From Streptomyces megasporus (GTDB lineage Bacteria > Actinomycetota > Actinomycetes > Streptomycetales > Streptomycetaceae), in NCBI RefSeq assembly GCF_000718985.1, contig NZ_JODL01000009.1:87602-151601 (forward strand): 64,000 bases of DNA, given 5' to 3'. A program made the position numbers and the translations under genes. Each line of letters opens with the position of its first letter. The stretch's first letter is position 1. A model generated the notes under the pieces. It did not search any database, was not told the DNA's origin, and saw nothing but the letters and a program-made list of their open reading frames with translations. Shown piece after piece: positions 30,858-41,199 of this stretch.

Positions 30858-31760
30858 GTGGCACGTACAGGCACCCCGGGGCCCGGCGGGCTCGTCATCG
30901 TCGACAAGCCCGCCGGGTTCACCTCCCATGACGTCGTCGCCAAGATGCGCGGCATCGCCCGCACCCGCCGGGTCGGGCACGCGGGGACGCTGGACCCGAT
31001 GGCCACCGGCGTCCTCGTCCTGGGCCTGGAGAGGGCGACCAAGCTGCTCGGCCACCTGGCGCTGACCGAGAAGGAGTACGTCGGAACCATCCGGCTCGGG
31101 CAGAGCACGGTCACCGACGACGCGGAGGGTGAGATCACCTCCTCCACCCCGGCCGTCGGCATCCCGCGCGAGGCGATCGACGAACAGGTCGCCAAGCTGA
31201 CCGGCGACATCCTCCAGGTCCCGTCCAAGGTCAGTGCCGTCAAGGTCGACGGCAAACGGGCGTACGCCCGGGTGCGCGGGGGAGAGGAGGTCGAGCTGGC
31301 CGCCAGGCCGGTCACCGTCTCCTCCTTCACCGTGCACGACGTGCGCGAGGAGACCGCCGAGGACGGCACCCCCGTGGTGGACCTGCTGGTCTCGGTCGTC
31401 TGCTCCTCCGGCACCTACATCCGGGCGCTCGCCCGCGACCTGGGCGCCGGCCTGGGCGTCGGAGGCCACCTCACCGCGCTGCGCCGCACCCGCGTGGGCC
31501 CCTACGGCCTGGACGCGGCCCGAACCCTGGAACAGCACCAGGAAACGCTGACGATCATGCCCCTGGGCGAGGCCGTGGCCGCCGCCTTCCCCCGCTGGGA
31601 CGTGGACGAACGGCAGGCCGGACTCCTGGCGAACGGCGCGCGGATCGCCATGCCGCCCGTCGCGCCGGGACCGGTCGCCGCCTTCGGGCCCGGCGACCGT
31701 TTCGTCGCGCTGGTGGAGGAGCACAAGGGCAGGGCCAAGAGCCTGGCGGTGTTCGCCTGA
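30858..31760 (+). CDS. truB: tRNA pseudouridine(55) synthase
   Basis: Pseudouridine synthase of 300 residues modifying U55 of tRNA. The catalytic Asp is D46 in HAGTLDPMATGVLV. The N-terminus has GGLVIVDKPAGFTSHDVV, and SSGTYIRALARDLG is another family motif. A short PUA-like C-terminal domain ends the protein. The start is GTG. The gene ends the transcription block before a strong terminator. Confidence 0.96.
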   Translation: MARTGTPGPGGLVIVDKPAGFTSHDVVAKMRGIARTRRVGHAGTLDPMATGVLVLGLERATKLLGHLALTEKEYVGTIRLGQSTVTDDAEGEITSSTPAVGIPREAIDEQVAKLTGDILQVPSKVSAVKVDGKRAYARVRGGEEVELAARPVTVSSFTVHDVREETAEDGTPVVDLLVSVVCSSGTYIRALARDLGAGLGVGGHLTALRRTRVGPYGLDAARTLEQHQETLTIMPLGEAVAAAFPRWDVDERQAGLLANGARIAMPPVAPGPVAAFGPGDRFVALVEEHKGRAKSLAVFA

Positions 31761-31843
31761 GCACCCCTTGTGTCCTCTTGCGCTCCCTTGTGTCTTGTGT
31801 CCGGAGAGCGTGGAATCGTCCGTCGGCCTCGCCGCCGGCGCAC

Positions 31844-31879
31844 CGTGGGGCGGGCGCCCGTTTCGGCGCCCGCCCCACG
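31844..31879 (+). terminator. truB terminator
   Basis: Perfect 15-base stem (CGTGGGGCGGGCGCC and complement) with loop CGTTTC, the strongest hairpin of the translation block. Confidence 0.8.
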
Positions 31880-32083
31880 ATCCCCTCCTGTGCGCACCTT
31901 CTTCCTGTCCACGGAGGGGATCGGAATCACCCGACCGGCCGAGCGCTCGGAGTGAATCACGGCGCGCACGAGGGGCGTTCGGCGTCCGAGCGCCCCCGGT
32001 GGACGCTCCCGCCGCCCCGACCCGGCCGACCGACCCGGACGGGCGCGGGGCCCGTGCGAAGCACCGGGGGCGCCATGGCACTC

Positions 32084-32121
32084 TTGGACCGGCAGCATCC
32101 GACTGGTAATTCCGACTGGTA
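32084..32121 (+). promoter_or_regulatory. ribF promoter with 13-base tandem repeat
   Basis: TTGGAC (32084) and TAATTC (32107) are spaced 17 bases. Two copies of TCCGACTGGTA (32098-32108 and 32111-32121, period 13) overlap the -10. The repeat could bind a regulator. Confidence 0.45.
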
Positions 32122-32142
32122 TTTCGGCGAGGAGCGGGCACT

Positions 32143-33081
32143 GTGCAGCGCTGGCGTGGCTTGGAGGACATCCCCGAGGACTGGGGGCGCAGCGTCGTCA
32201 CCATCGGCTCCTACGACGGAGTGCACCGCGGGCACCAGCTGATCATCGGCAGGACGGTCGAGCGTGCCCGCGAACTGGGCGTGCCCGCCGTCGTCGTCAC
32301 CTTCGACCCGCACCCGAGCGAGGTGGTGCGTCCGGGCAGCCACCCGCCGCTGCTCGCCCCGCACCACCGGCGCGCCGAGCTGATGGCCGAACTCGGTGTG
32401 GACGCGGTGCTGATCCTTCCCTTCACCGAGGAGTTCTCCCGGCTCTCGCCGGCGGAGTTCGTGGTGAAGGTGCTGGTCGACAAACTCCACGCCCGCACGG
32501 TCGTGGAGGGCCCCAACTTCCGCTTCGGCCACCGGGCCGCGGGCACCGTGGAGACCCTGGCCGAACTGGGCCGGACATACGACTACGACGTGATGGTCGT
32601 CGACCTGTTCGTGCGCGGCGAGGCGGGCGGCGGAGAGCCGTTCTCCTCCACCCTCACCCGCCGTCTGGTCGCCGAGGGCGACGTGGCCGGGGCGGCGGAG
32701 GTACTGGGCCGCCCGCACCGGGTGGAGGGCGTGGTCGTGCGCGGCGCGCAGCGCGGGCGCGAGTTGGGCTACCCGACGGCGAACGTCGAGACCCTGCCGC
32801 ACACCGCGATCCCCGCGGACGGCGTCTACGCCGGATGGCTGGTCGTGGAGGGGGAGTCGATGCCCGCCGCGATCTCCGTCGGCACCAATCCGCAGTTCGA
32901 CGGAACCGAGCGGACGGTGGAGGCGTACGCCATCGACCGCGTCGGCCTGGAGCTGTACGGGCTCCACGTCGCCGTGGACTTCCTGGCCTACATCCGTGGT
33001 CAGGAGAAGTTCGCCACGCTGGACGAACTGCTGGCGCGCATGGCCGAGGACGTGCGGGTGACGAAGGAACTGCTGGGCTGA
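32143..33081 (+). CDS. ribF: bifunctional riboflavin kinase / FAD synthetase
   Basis: Enzyme of 312 residues that makes FMN and FAD. The N-terminal nucleotidyltransferase domain has SYDGVHRGHQLIIG and VEGPNFRFGHRAAG. The C-terminal kinase domain has GRELGYPTANVE and GVYAGWLVVEGE. The start is GTG. It is the last core gene before the ESX locus and is convergent with the ESX ATPase gene across a shared terminator. Confidence 0.96.
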   Translation: MQRWRGLEDIPEDWGRSVVTIGSYDGVHRGHQLIIGRTVERARELGVPAVVVTFDPHPSEVVRPGSHPPLLAPHHRRAELMAELGVDAVLILPFTEEFSRLSPAEFVVKVLVDKLHARTVVEGPNFRFGHRAAGTVETLAELGRTYDYDVMVVDLFVRGEAGGGEPFSSTLTRRLVAEGDVAGAAEVLGRPHRVEGVVVRGAQRGRELGYPTANVETLPHTAIPADGVYAGWLVVEGESMPAAISVGTNPQFDGTERTVEAYAIDRVGLELYGLHVAVDFLAYIRGQEKFATLDELLARMAEDVRVTKELLG

Positions 33082-33102
33082 GTCCCGGCGGCAGGGAAAC
33101 GT

Positions 33103-33150
33103 GAGACGGCCCGCCGTCCCGGCACGTGACCGGGAACGGCGGGCCGTCTC
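33103..33150. terminator. bidirectional terminator between ribF and the ESX ATPase gene
   Basis: Twenty-base stem beginning GAGACGGCCCGCCG, with a single bulged base and a seven-base loop. It can serve both convergent genes. Confidence 0.8.
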
Positions 33151-33189
33151 GTGTTCAGCGGCGATCGATCGGGGGATCGATCGGGGCCG

Positions 33190-35589
33190 TCACTGCTCCG
33201 GCGGCTGCGGCTGCTGCCACTGTTGGCCGGGCGGGGGAGGAGCCGCCGTACCGGGCTGCCAGCCCTGCTGCGGGCCGGGTTGACCGGGATGGCCGGGCTG
33301 CCCGGGGGGCTGAGGCGGGGCCGGATAGGGCTGCCCGGGCTGCGGCGGGTACGGAGCCTGCGGCGCGGCACCGCCGGGGTGGGGCTGCGCGTACGGTTGG
33401 CCGGGCTGAGGCTGGGGCTGGGCGTACGGCTGACCGGGCTGGGGCTGTCCGGGCATCGGGGGCGCCACGTGCGGCGGGTTGCCGCCGGGCGACCACAGGC
33501 CCTGCTCCTGCTGGTGGCGGGCGAAGTCCTCGGCGATCAGCGCGGCGAGGTTGAAGTACGCCTCGCGCGTCTTGGGGCGCATCATGTCCAGGTCCAACTC
33601 GGCGCCCGCCGCCAGGTGCTCGTCGAAGGGGACGACCACCACGTCGCGGCAGCGGGTCTTGAAGTGCGCCACGATGTCGTCCACCTTGATCATCTTTCCG
33701 GTCTCGCGGACCCCGGAGATGACCGTGATGCTGCGCTGCACCAGAGCGCCGTAGCCGTGGGCGGAGAGCCAGTCCAATGTGGTGCTGGCGCTGCTGGCGC
33801 CGTCCACGGACGGGGTGGAGATGACGATCAGTTGGTCGGCGAGGTCGAGGACCCCGCGCATCGCGCTGTAGAGCAGACCGGTGCCCGAGTCGGTGAGGAT
33901 GATCGGGTACTGCTTGCCCAGCACGTCGATGACGCGGCGGTAGTCCTCGTCGTCGAAGGTCGTGGAGATCTCCGGGTCCACGTCGTTGGCGAGGATCTCC
34001 AGACCGGAGGGCGCCTGCGAGGTGAACCGACGGATGTCCATGTAGCTGTGGAGGTACGGGATCGCCGTCACCAGGTCGCGGATCGTCGCACCCGTCTCGC
34101 GCCGCACCCGGCGTCCCAGCGTGCCCGCGTCCGGGTTGGCGTCGATCGCGATGACCTTGTCCTGCCGCTCGCTGGCGAGCGTCGAGCCGAGCGCCGTGGT
34201 GGTCGTCGTCTTGCCGACACCGCCCTTGAGGCTGATCACCGCGATGCGGTAGCAGGACAGCACGGGCGTGCGGATGAGGTCGAGCTTGCGCTGCCGCTCG
34301 GCCTCCTCCCTCTTGGCACCGATGCGGAACCGGGAACCGCCGCCGCGGCTGCTCTGCGGACGCGGCTTCTTCTTCTGGTTCAGCAGGCGGTCGGAGGACA
34401 GCTCGACCGACGCGGTGTACCCCAGCGTGCCGGGCTGCGCCGTCGGCTGTTGCCGCGGGTCGGCGGGCCAGGAGGTGCCGCTGCGCGGGTCCTGCGGCTG
34501 TGCGGGGGGCTGTCCGTGGGGGAAGCCGTAACCGCCTTGGGGCGCGGCGGGGTTGGGGGTGGGTGCGGCCGGGGGCAGGGGTTGGGACGGTCCGCTCTGA
34601 GGTTGCGCGGGCGGCTGCGGGAAACCGTAACCACCCTGGGACGCGGCGGAATCGGGTGCGACCGGAGGCTGCTCCGGAGCGGCGGACCAGTGCGCGGCCG
34701 GAGCGGGCGTCCCGGCCGGGGGCGTGGCGGGGCGGAAGTGCGGCGGCAGCGGCGGCAACCCCGCGGGGGCGCCGGCCTCCGGCGGGGGCTGCCACGCCTG
34801 CGGCTGAGGAGCGGGCGGCACGGGCGTCTCGCCCTGGGGTTGCGCGGGCGGCTGCGGGGCGGCCGAAGGCTGGGGCTGGGGCTGAGCCTGCGGCGCGGGG
34901 GCGGACGCGGCCGGAGCGGGCGTCCCGAAACTCCCCGACCCGTCGCCCTCGGCACCGGTGACCGCCTCGGACTCACCGCTCCCACCGGTCTCCTCGGAGC
35001 CGTTCCCGAGGAGCGAGGACGACTCCGAGGGTTCCTCCGACGCGCTGTCCGGCGTGCTGTCCGAGGCTCCCTCCGAGACGCCGTCCGAGACGCCGTCCGG
35101 CGCGTTCGACGGCGCGGGGGCGGGCCGGGAGGTGTCGGGCGATCCACCGTCCGTGCTCTCCGAGACGCCGCTCCCGCTCCCAGACGACCCCGCCGACGAT
35201 TCCGCCGCGGCCCTCAGCTCGGCGATCTCCCGGCGCAGCGCGGCGGCGGAGAAGCGCATGGTGGCGCCGCTGTCGAGATCCCCGCCCCCGGCCTGTTCCC
35301 CGCGGTCGTCCCCGGTCGGAGCCTCGGGCGACGGCGTGGGCACCGGCGGTGGCGGTGGCGGGGGAAACGCGGGCGGCGCGGCGCCCGCGCCCGTGTCGGC
35401 CCCGCCGGGCGTCCCGCTCGCGGCCGTCGACGACTGCGACGACTGCGCCGCGGAATCGGCGTTCCGCGTGTACCAGGCAGGCGGTGTGTAGTCGATGGTG
35501 AACTCGCCCGTGGTCTCGGTGTCGTCCTCGGGCAGGTCGTCGCCGGGTGCGATCCCGTCGACGCGGATCTCGTCCCGGTCGCTGTTCAC
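33190..35589 (-). CDS. EspI-like MinD/ParA-type ATPase of the ESX locus
   Basis: Protein of 799 residues. About 430 N-terminal residues are disordered and rich in P, S, E, A and Q. The ATPase domain follows, with the deviant Walker [12 protein letters not shown] (K460) and [15 protein letters not shown]. It ends in about 110 residues of P/Q/G/Y repeats such as [11 protein letters not shown]. The layout matches the EspI family, ESX-linked ATPases that modulate secretion in mycobacteria (family knowledge). GTG 35589 with AGGAGG is preferred to the longer frame. It lies downstream of eccE on the same strand. Confidence 0.85.
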   Translation of the reverse strand: MNSDRDEIRVDGIAPGDDLPEDDTETTGEFTIDYTPPAWYTRNADSAAQSSQSSTAASGTPGGADTGAGAAPPAFPPPPPPPVPTPSPEAPTGDDRGEQAGGGDLDSGATMRFSAAALRREIAELRAAAESSAGSSGSGSGVSESTDGGSPDTSRPAPAPSNAPDGVSDGVSEGASDSTPDSASEEPSESSSLLGNGSEETGGSGESEAVTGAEGDGSGSFGTPAPAASAPAPQAQPQPQPSAAPQPPAQPQGETPVPPAPQPQAWQPPPEAGAPAGLPPLPPHFRPATPPAGTPAPAAHWSAAPEQPPVAPDSAASQGGYGFPQPPAQPQSGPSQPLPPAAPTPNPAAPQGGYGFPHGQPPAQPQDPRSGTSWPADPRQQPTAQPGTLGYTASVELSSDRLLNQKKKPRPQSSRGGGSRFRIGAKREEAERQRKLDLIRTPVLSCYRIAVISLKGGVGKTTTTTALGSTLASERQDKVIAIDANPDAGTLGRRVRRETGATIRDLVTAIPYLHSYMDIRRFTSQAPSGLEILANDVDPEISTTFDDEDYRRVIDVLGKQYPIILTDSGTGLLYSAMRGVLDLADQLIVISTPSVDGASSASTTLDWLSAHGYGALVQRSITVISGVRETGKMIKVDDIVAHFKTRCRDVVVVPFDEHLAAGAELDLDMMRPKTREAYFNLAALIAEDFARHQQEQGLWSPGGNPPHVAPPMPGQPQPGQPYAQPQPQPGQPYAQPHPGGAAPQAPYPPQPGQPYPAPPQPPGQPGHPGQPGPQQGWQPGTAAPPPPGQQWQQPQPPEQ

Positions 35590-35816
35590 AATGCCTCCTG
35601 CTGATCTGGTCGAGCACCCCGGTCGGGCCGCGTGGACCGTCCGGCGTCGGCGACCGGCTCCCTCCGCCGCCACGGCCTCCGGCCGGTTCCCTCGGACTGT
35701 CCTGCCGCGCGCACGCCCACCCTAATCGCCAAGGGCGCGGATGAGGGATGCCGGTCCCGTCCCACTCGGACAACGGACCGGTGACGGCGACCGGTTGGGG
35801 CGGAACGCGACGTCGA

Positions 35817-36551
35817 TCAGTCCAGCCGTCGGGCCGCGCCCAGCAGTCCCAGCTCCGCGTCGGTGGGCCGGGTCAGCACGAACTGCCGGTCCTGTCCCGC
35901 GCACCACAGCGTCACGCCGTCGGCGAGGGTGGACAGCGCCTCCGTCTCCTGCGGGCTGAGGGAAAGGATCCGGCCGACCTGCCGCGCCTCCTCCGGGGAG
36001 ACCTGCTGGACGCCGGCGAGCGAGGCCCCCCGGAGCAGCCGGGGGGCCGCCGGACTCAGATAGGGCAGCAGGGTCAGCACCGACTGCCAGGGACCGGAGG
36101 AGACCCGGCCGCGCGGCGGCTTCATGCCACAGTCCCGGATCACCACCACGGGCGAGACGGCCGTGGCGCCCAACGGCGGCACCCGGCCGACGTCGTGGAG
36201 CGTCATGCACTGCTGGTCGCCGCCCGCGGCCCGGGCCAGGTTCGTCCACACCTGCGGACGGCCGGTCTCGACGGCCACCCGCGCCCCGGTGCCCGCCGCA
36301 CGCAGCGCCAACACCTGGGCCGTCCACAGACCGCCGACCAACACGACGTCGTACGGCACCGGATGGTGGAGCCCGAGCACGGCCGGGCGCTCCTGGACGT
36401 CCACGCCGGCGACCACGCCGTCGTCCCCGACGGGCAGGGCGAGCGCGTCCAGGTGCTCGACGGAGAGCACGTGACGGGGCGTCCGGGGCCCGCGCAGCCC
36501 GAACCCCGGCCGGAGGCGCGGGGCGGTGCGTGCGGAGGTGGAACCGGGCAT
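35817..36551 (-). CDS. conserved protein coupled to eccE
   Basis: Protein of 244 residues with no signal peptide or clear membrane segment. Visible features are PYDVVLVGGLWTAQVLALRAAGTGARVAVET, which looks like an alternating beta-alpha fold, and a C-terminal ADGVTLWCAGQDRQFVLTRPTDAELGLLG. I do not recognise a named domain. Its ATG overlaps the eccE stop by four bases, so it is made with EccE and probably works at the ESX membrane complex. Confidence 0.8.
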   Translation of the reverse strand: MPGSTSARTAPRLRPGFGLRGPRTPRHVLSVEHLDALALPVGDDGVVAGVDVQERPAVLGLHHPVPYDVVLVGGLWTAQVLALRAAGTGARVAVETGRPQVWTNLARAAGGDQQCMTLHDVGRVPPLGATAVSPVVVIRDCGMKPPRGRVSSGPWQSVLTLLPYLSPAAPRLLRGASLAGVQQVSPEEARQVGRILSLSPQETEALSTLADGVTLWCAGQDRQFVLTRPTDAELGLLGAARRLD

Positions 36552-37873
36552 CAGCGCGTCCCTCCAAGCGGCAGCGTGGCCAGCACTCCGGGCACCTGCT
36601 CGCGATCCAGCCGGACGAGTCCGACCCGGCCCTCGCGCGACAGGTGCTCCAACGTGTGTCGGGCGGCGACCAGTTCGCCGTCGCTGCGCGCGGTGATCCG
36701 CACGTGGCCGCGCAGCGCCACGGAACGGTTCTCGCCCGGGCTCAGGGTCAGACTGAACGTCGTGGCCAACGCGCGCAGGTCCGTCAGCCGGGCCACCAAG
36801 GACGGCAGCGCGGCGGCACCCGGCCCGAACTCGGGCCAGCGGGACACCCCGTACGTGGTGTGCCAGCGGTCGTCGCACCGCCAGGCGCGCGCCTTCTCCT
36901 CGGTGCGCCGCGCGGGCGAGGAATCGGGACGCCCGGCCCGCGCGGTGGCCATGGGGCTGGCGCCGGCCGAGGTCGCGAGCGCCGTGACCAACTCCTGCTC
37001 GGACAGCAGCGTCGCCCGGAATCCCGTCCCGGCCAGCCGGCTCGCCAGGTGGTCCGCCGCCCGCACCAGACACCGCTGCGCGCCCTCGACACCACCGCCG
37101 CGCGCCCGGACCGCCTCCCGGCACAACTCGGGGTCCAACTTGAGCGCGACCCAGTTCAGCCGTACGGCCGGAGCTCCGGACGCGGCCTGCAGGGGGCCGT
37201 AACTCGTGGCGGCCATCGACTGCGCGGGCAGGTGCGGGGCGGGCGCGGGCTGGGTGTACTGCACCGCCTGCACCGACTCCAGCCGGATGCCGTCCACCTC
37301 CAGGGCGTCGCACAGCAGACGCAACGGCAGCGGACGCTCCGCGGGGCCGGTGCGCAGGGCGGCGGGCCTCGGCTCGACGCGCAGCACGGCGGTCAGGAAG
37401 GTGCCGTCCCCGACCATGCCGATGCCGCGTCGCTCCCGGTCGGTGTACGACACGCTGCGCAGGGCCGGCTCGCACTCGACGGCCGGGGCGAGACCGGGAT
37501 CGATGTCCGGGGGCAGCACCTCGGAGGCCGCCCGCCGTCTGCGGCGGCGCAGCGCCATGACCGTGCCCAGCCACTCGGGAAGCGGCCGGCCGCGCCGGCG
37601 CACCACCGAGACCAGCACCAGGAGGACGGCGACCACGGCCGCCGGGATCACCAGGACCCGGTCGACGGCGGCGGCTCCCACCACACCCGCGGCGGCCACC
37701 TCGAATACGACGAACTGCCGCAGCCGGAACGGCCCCAGGCCTCGGTGGCGGGCCTCCGCGCGCGGCGCGGCCGTACGCGCCGACCGTGACCGGGAGGGCG
37801 CGGGACGTACGCCGTCCGGCGCCGGATTGTCGGGCGCGGACGTGGTGGTCCGGGCCCGCGTGGCGGTCCCCAT
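36551..37873 (-). CDS. eccE: type VII secretion protein EccE
   Basis: Membrane-complex component of 440 residues. A basic, disordered N-terminus of about 45 residues precedes two adjacent hydrophobic segments (FVVFEVAAAGVVGAAAV and VLVIPAAVVAVLLVLVSV, about 50-90) and a basic loop. A large soluble domain has TFLTAVLRVEP, RLNWVALKLDPE and CLVRAADHLASRLAGTGFRATLL, typical of EccE. It is divergent from eccB and coupled to the downstream gene. EccE sits at the rim of the ESX channel. Confidence 0.88.
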   Translation of the reverse strand: MGTATRARTTTSAPDNPAPDGVRPAPSRSRSARTAAPRAEARHRGLGPFRLRQFVVFEVAAAGVVGAAAVDRVLVIPAAVVAVLLVLVSVVRRRGRPLPEWLGTVMALRRRRRRAASEVLPPDIDPGLAPAVECEPALRSVSYTDRERRGIGMVGDGTFLTAVLRVEPRPAALRTGPAERPLPLRLLCDALEVDGIRLESVQAVQYTQPAPAPHLPAQSMAATSYGPLQAASGAPAVRLNWVALKLDPELCREAVRARGGGVEGAQRCLVRAADHLASRLAGTGFRATLLSEQELVTALATSAGASPMATARAGRPDSSPARRTEEKARAWRCDDRWHTTYGVSRWPEFGPGAAALPSLVARLTDLRALATTFSLTLSPGENRSVALRGHVRITARSDGELVAARHTLEHLSREGRVGLVRLDREQVPGVLATLPLGGTR

Positions 37874-38063
37874 CCCCTGAAAATCCCCTTGTGTCCGTAA
37901 TCGCCCCGGCTCTCAAGGGCGTTGGTCGGGCGATCACCCTACCGGAGCAGCGGAGGACGAGCGCCAACGGGCATAGTAGGGGCCGGTCCGACAATCGGCA
38001 TCAGTGGCGGTGCTCCAGGTTCCCGGGGACGCCGGGCCGACCAATGGGGAGAAGCATCCAGAC

Positions 38064-39572
38064 ATGGCATCACGGCGGGACGAGCTCAACGCCTACACCT
38101 TCGCGAAGAAGCGGTTGGTATCGGCATTCCTGCAACCCTCGCCGACCGGGACGGAGGAGGGGGCCCCGCGTCCGCTGCGGGCCGTGCTGCCCGGAATGGT
38201 CGTCGGAGTCGTGATCCTGGCGGGCTTCGGAGCCTGGGGCATGTTCAAGCCGAAAGCGCCCAACGGCTGGGACAACCCCGCCGAGAAGGTCATCATCGGC
38301 AGCAAGTCCACCACCCGCTACGTCGTCCTGGAGACCAAGGGCAAGAAGCAACTCCACCCGGTGCTCAACCTGGCCTCCGCCAAACTCCTCCTGGACCCGC
38401 AGAAGTTCGGAATCGTCGAGGTCGACGAGAAGGTCCTCGACAGCGGGAAGATCCCCCACGGCGCCACCATCGGCATCCCCTACGCCCCGGACCGGCTGCC
38501 CGAGAAGGAGGAGGCGGGGAAGGAGAAGCGCTGGGCGGTGTGCACCCGGCCCGGCGACGGCGGCGTGCAGAAGGCCGTCTTCGTCCTCGCCGACCGGGAG
38601 AAGGACAAGGTCGAGGGGAAGAACCGACTGCGCGGCGGCGAGGTGATGTACGTCAGGGCCGACGGCAAGCTCTACATCGTCGACAAGAAGGGCACCGCCT
38701 ACCGGATCGCCGCCAACGAGGCGTTGCTGCACACCGTCGTGGGCATCACCGAGCCGCAGGACGTCACCAAGGACTGGCTGCAGACCCTGGATGCGGGCAG
38801 CCCGATCGACTTCCCCGAGGCGTTCGACGGCATCGGGGACCCGGCCGGGGCTCCCGGCAACCTGGACGCCGAGACCAACCGGATCGGCATGGTGCTGCGC
38901 GCCCCCGCCGGCGCCGGATACCAGCACTACGTGGTGATGGAGGGAGCGGTCCGGCCGATCACCGACTTCATGGCCGCCCTGCTGCTGAACAGCCCGGACG
39001 CCACCGTGCTCGGCCAGCAGGGGAAGGCGCGGGACGTCAGCGCGGGAGCCATCCGGTCCGACGGCACCTTCTACGGGAGCAGCCTGAAGTGGCCCGAGGA
39101 GAAGGCCAGGACGGTCAACCTGTCCGACGGCGACCGGGACACCCTGTGCAACGTGCTGCGCGACGTGGACGAGAAGCGGGGCACCACCACGCTCAGCACC
39201 TGGGCCGGTGAGAACTACCCCGCCACCCTCGCCGGCAGTGCCACCAACGCGTACGTCACCCCCGGCTCGGGGCTGCTCTTCCGCCAGGTCCAGGGCCGGG
39301 ACACCGCCACCGGAGGCGTCTTCCTGGTGACCGACACCGGACTGCGCTACGCGGTGCAGGCGAACACCGACAGCGGCCAGGACGAGTCCGAGATCGGGAC
39401 GGACGGCAAGAAGAAGGACCCGCGGGAGGCCGTCCAGGAGGGCAACCAGGCGCAGATCATGCTCGGCTACGGCGAGGTCCGGCCCGTGCCGGTGCCCCTC
39501 ACCTGGTCGAGCTTCCTCCCGACCGGACCGCGGTTGAGCACGAGCGCGGCGCGGCAGCCGCAGGGCTCCTGA
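38064..39572 (+). CDS. eccB: type VII secretion protein EccB
   Basis: Protein of 502 residues. The N-terminus MASRRDELNAYTFAKKRLVSAFL is the EccB signature (cytoplasmic), followed by one membrane segment (about 41-61). A large external domain of repeated beta units contains YVVLETKGKKQLHPVLNLASAKLLL, VVMEGAVRPITDFMAALLL and FLVTDTGLRYAVQ. ATG 38064 is chosen because the signature begins there; GGGGAG lies somewhat far upstream. It is followed 19 bases later by a mycosin gene. Confidence 0.95.
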   Translation: MASRRDELNAYTFAKKRLVSAFLQPSPTGTEEGAPRPLRAVLPGMVVGVVILAGFGAWGMFKPKAPNGWDNPAEKVIIGSKSTTRYVVLETKGKKQLHPVLNLASAKLLLDPQKFGIVEVDEKVLDSGKIPHGATIGIPYAPDRLPEKEEAGKEKRWAVCTRPGDGGVQKAVFVLADREKDKVEGKNRLRGGEVMYVRADGKLYIVDKKGTAYRIAANEALLHTVVGITEPQDVTKDWLQTLDAGSPIDFPEAFDGIGDPAGAPGNLDAETNRIGMVLRAPAGAGYQHYVVMEGAVRPITDFMAALLLNSPDATVLGQQGKARDVSAGAIRSDGTFYGSSLKWPEEKARTVNLSDGDRDTLCNVLRDVDEKRGTTTLSTWAGENYPATLAGSATNAYVTPGSGLLFRQVQGRDTATGGVFLVTDTGLRYAVQANTDSGQDESEIGTDGKKKDPREAVQEGNQAQIMLGYGEVRPVPVPLTWSSFLPTGPRLSTSAARQPQGS

Positions 39573-39591
39573 CCCAGGGGAGGCGCACGCG

Positions 39592-40914
39592 ATGAAAGCC
39601 AGCACCACCGGGACCACCGGGCGGCGGCGCGCCGGGGGCACGCTCCGGGACAGGTGCCGCAGATGGACGGCGCTCCCCGCGGCCGTGGCCCTCACCGCCG
39701 TCGGGCTGCCCGTGGCCTGGGCACCGCCGGCCGCGGCCGACGCGGGGCAGTGCACCTTCCCCGCCGAGCCCTTCGAGGGACGTCCGTGGTCACTCAAAAG
39801 GGTGCTCCTGGAGGAGTTGTGGGAGCACACCAAGGGCAAGGGCGTGAAGGTCGCGGTCATCGACACCGGCGTGGACGACGACCACCCACAGCTCAAGGAC
39901 GCGGTCGAGGCCGAGCTCGGCAAGAGCTACCTGCCGCCGCCCAAGAAGGACGAGTACGGCAACACGCCCAAGCCCCTCGCGGCGGACGGCACCGAGGACA
40001 CCGTCGGCCACGGCACCAAGGTGGCGGGCATCATCGCGGCGCGTCCGGCCGAGAACACCGGCTTCGTCGGCCTGGCGCCCGAGGCCACCATCATCCCGAT
40101 CCAGCAGAACGACGCGGAAGGCAACGGCAAGGCGGAGACCCTGGCCAAGGCCATCGACCACGCCGTGAGCGTGGGAGCCCACGTCATCAACATCTCGCAG
40201 GACACCGCCGGCGCCGCCGAGCCCGGACCTGCCCTCAAGGAGTCGGTGGACAAGGCGCTGGCCGCCGGGGTGGTCGTCGTCGCCTCGGCGGGCAACGACG
40301 GCCTGGGCGGCAACGTCAAGAAGACCTACCCGGCCTCCTATGAGGGCGTCATCGCCGTCGCCTCCTCCGACCGCAACAACGAACGGGCCCCCTTCTCCCA
40401 GTCCGGCGACTTCGTGGACATCGCCGCCCCCGGCGTCGACATGATCTCCACGGTTCCCAAGGGCGGTCACTGCGCGGACAACGGCACCAGCTTCTCGGCG
40501 CCGTACGTCGCGGGCATCGCGGCGCTGCTCGTGGCCAAGCACCCGGACTGGAAGCCCCACAACGTCGCCGCCCAGCTCATGCAGACCGCCGAGCGCTCCG
40601 TCCCCGGACGCGACCGCCACGTCGGCTGGGGCGTCATCGACCCCGTCCGCGCCCTCACCGAGGACGACAAGCGGATCGAGGAACCGGTGGCGCGCGAGGG
40701 AGTGGACGGGGGCGATCCGCCCACCCCGGCGAAGCTGCACCTCGGCGAGACCACCCAGGAGCGCAACGAACGCCTCGGCACGTACGTGGTGATCGGGGGC
40801 GCCGTCGTGGTGTCGGTGATCGCCGGCGGTTCCCTCGTCCACCGGGACTGGCGGCGCCGTCGCGCCACGGAACAGGGCTCCGCACCCGCCGCGAGGACAC
40901 GCTCGATCGAGTGA
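39592..40914 (+). CDS. mycP: mycosin 1, membrane-anchored subtilisin-like protease
   Basis: S8 protease of 440 residues. A signal peptide (RWTALPAAVALTAVGLPVAWAPPAAADA) precedes the catalytic domain, with D91 (VIDTGVDDD), H140 (GHGTKVAG) and S300 (GTSFSAPY). A C-terminal membrane segment (YVVIGGAVVVSVIAGGSLV) ends with a basic anchor. Mycosins stabilise the ESX complex and process substrates outside the membrane. It lies directly after eccB. It differs from the second mycosin at 43305 in carrying a Cys-containing N-terminus (QCTFP) typical of the mycosin N-terminal extension. Confidence 0.95.
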   Translation: MKASTTGTTGRRRAGGTLRDRCRRWTALPAAVALTAVGLPVAWAPPAAADAGQCTFPAEPFEGRPWSLKRVLLEELWEHTKGKGVKVAVIDTGVDDDHPQLKDAVEAELGKSYLPPPKKDEYGNTPKPLAADGTEDTVGHGTKVAGIIAARPAENTGFVGLAPEATIIPIQQNDAEGNGKAETLAKAIDHAVSVGAHVINISQDTAGAAEPGPALKESVDKALAAGVVVVASAGNDGLGGNVKKTYPASYEGVIAVASSDRNNERAPFSQSGDFVDIAAPGVDMISTVPKGGHCADNGTSFSAPYVAGIAALLVAKHPDWKPHNVAAQLMQTAERSVPGRDRHVGWGVIDPVRALTEDDKRIEEPVAREGVDGGDPPTPAKLHLGETTQERNERLGTYVVIGGAVVVSVIAGGSLVHRDWRRRRATEQGSAPAARTRSIE

Positions 40915-41116
40915 TCCCCGGATGTTCACGGAATCCTCACATCGGCCGAGGAGTGCCGGTGGAACGCCTCGTTCGGGCCGCGGAACGCGTGCCACCGCCG
41001 GTTCGGCGGCAGGATGGTGCACTCCTGTTGCAGGGGACGGGTTGACACGGAGATCTCGCCGTGACTCCGGGCGCACCGCCCGGCCCTCGTGTCAACTCTC
41101 CGGCTCCGATTCGCCG

Positions 41117-41145
41117 TTGGAACTGTCAGAGGCGGTGGCTACAGT
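41117..41145 (+). promoter_or_regulatory. promoter of the ESX substrate operon
   Basis: TTGGAA (41117) and TACAGT (41140) at 17-base spacing, about 55 bases before the ATG at 41200. It separates mycosin 1 from the downstream substrate genes. Confidence 0.55.
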
Positions 41146-41199
41146 GAGGAGAGCACAGGACCGGATGTGTGCGCGGTCAACGGGTGGAGGGGGAACCTG

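Larger units (their letters stand above)
31761..32142 (+). other. truB-ribF intergenic region
   Basis: 382 bases without a gene I can support. It holds short CTTGTGTC repeats just after truB, a long terminator hairpin (31844-31879), and a promoter with a 13-base tandem repeat close to ribF. Confidence 0.6.

Noticed and set aside
33190..33600. Repeated GGGCTG-rich sequence
   Set aside because: Codes the Pro/Gln/Gly tail of the EspI-like ATPase.
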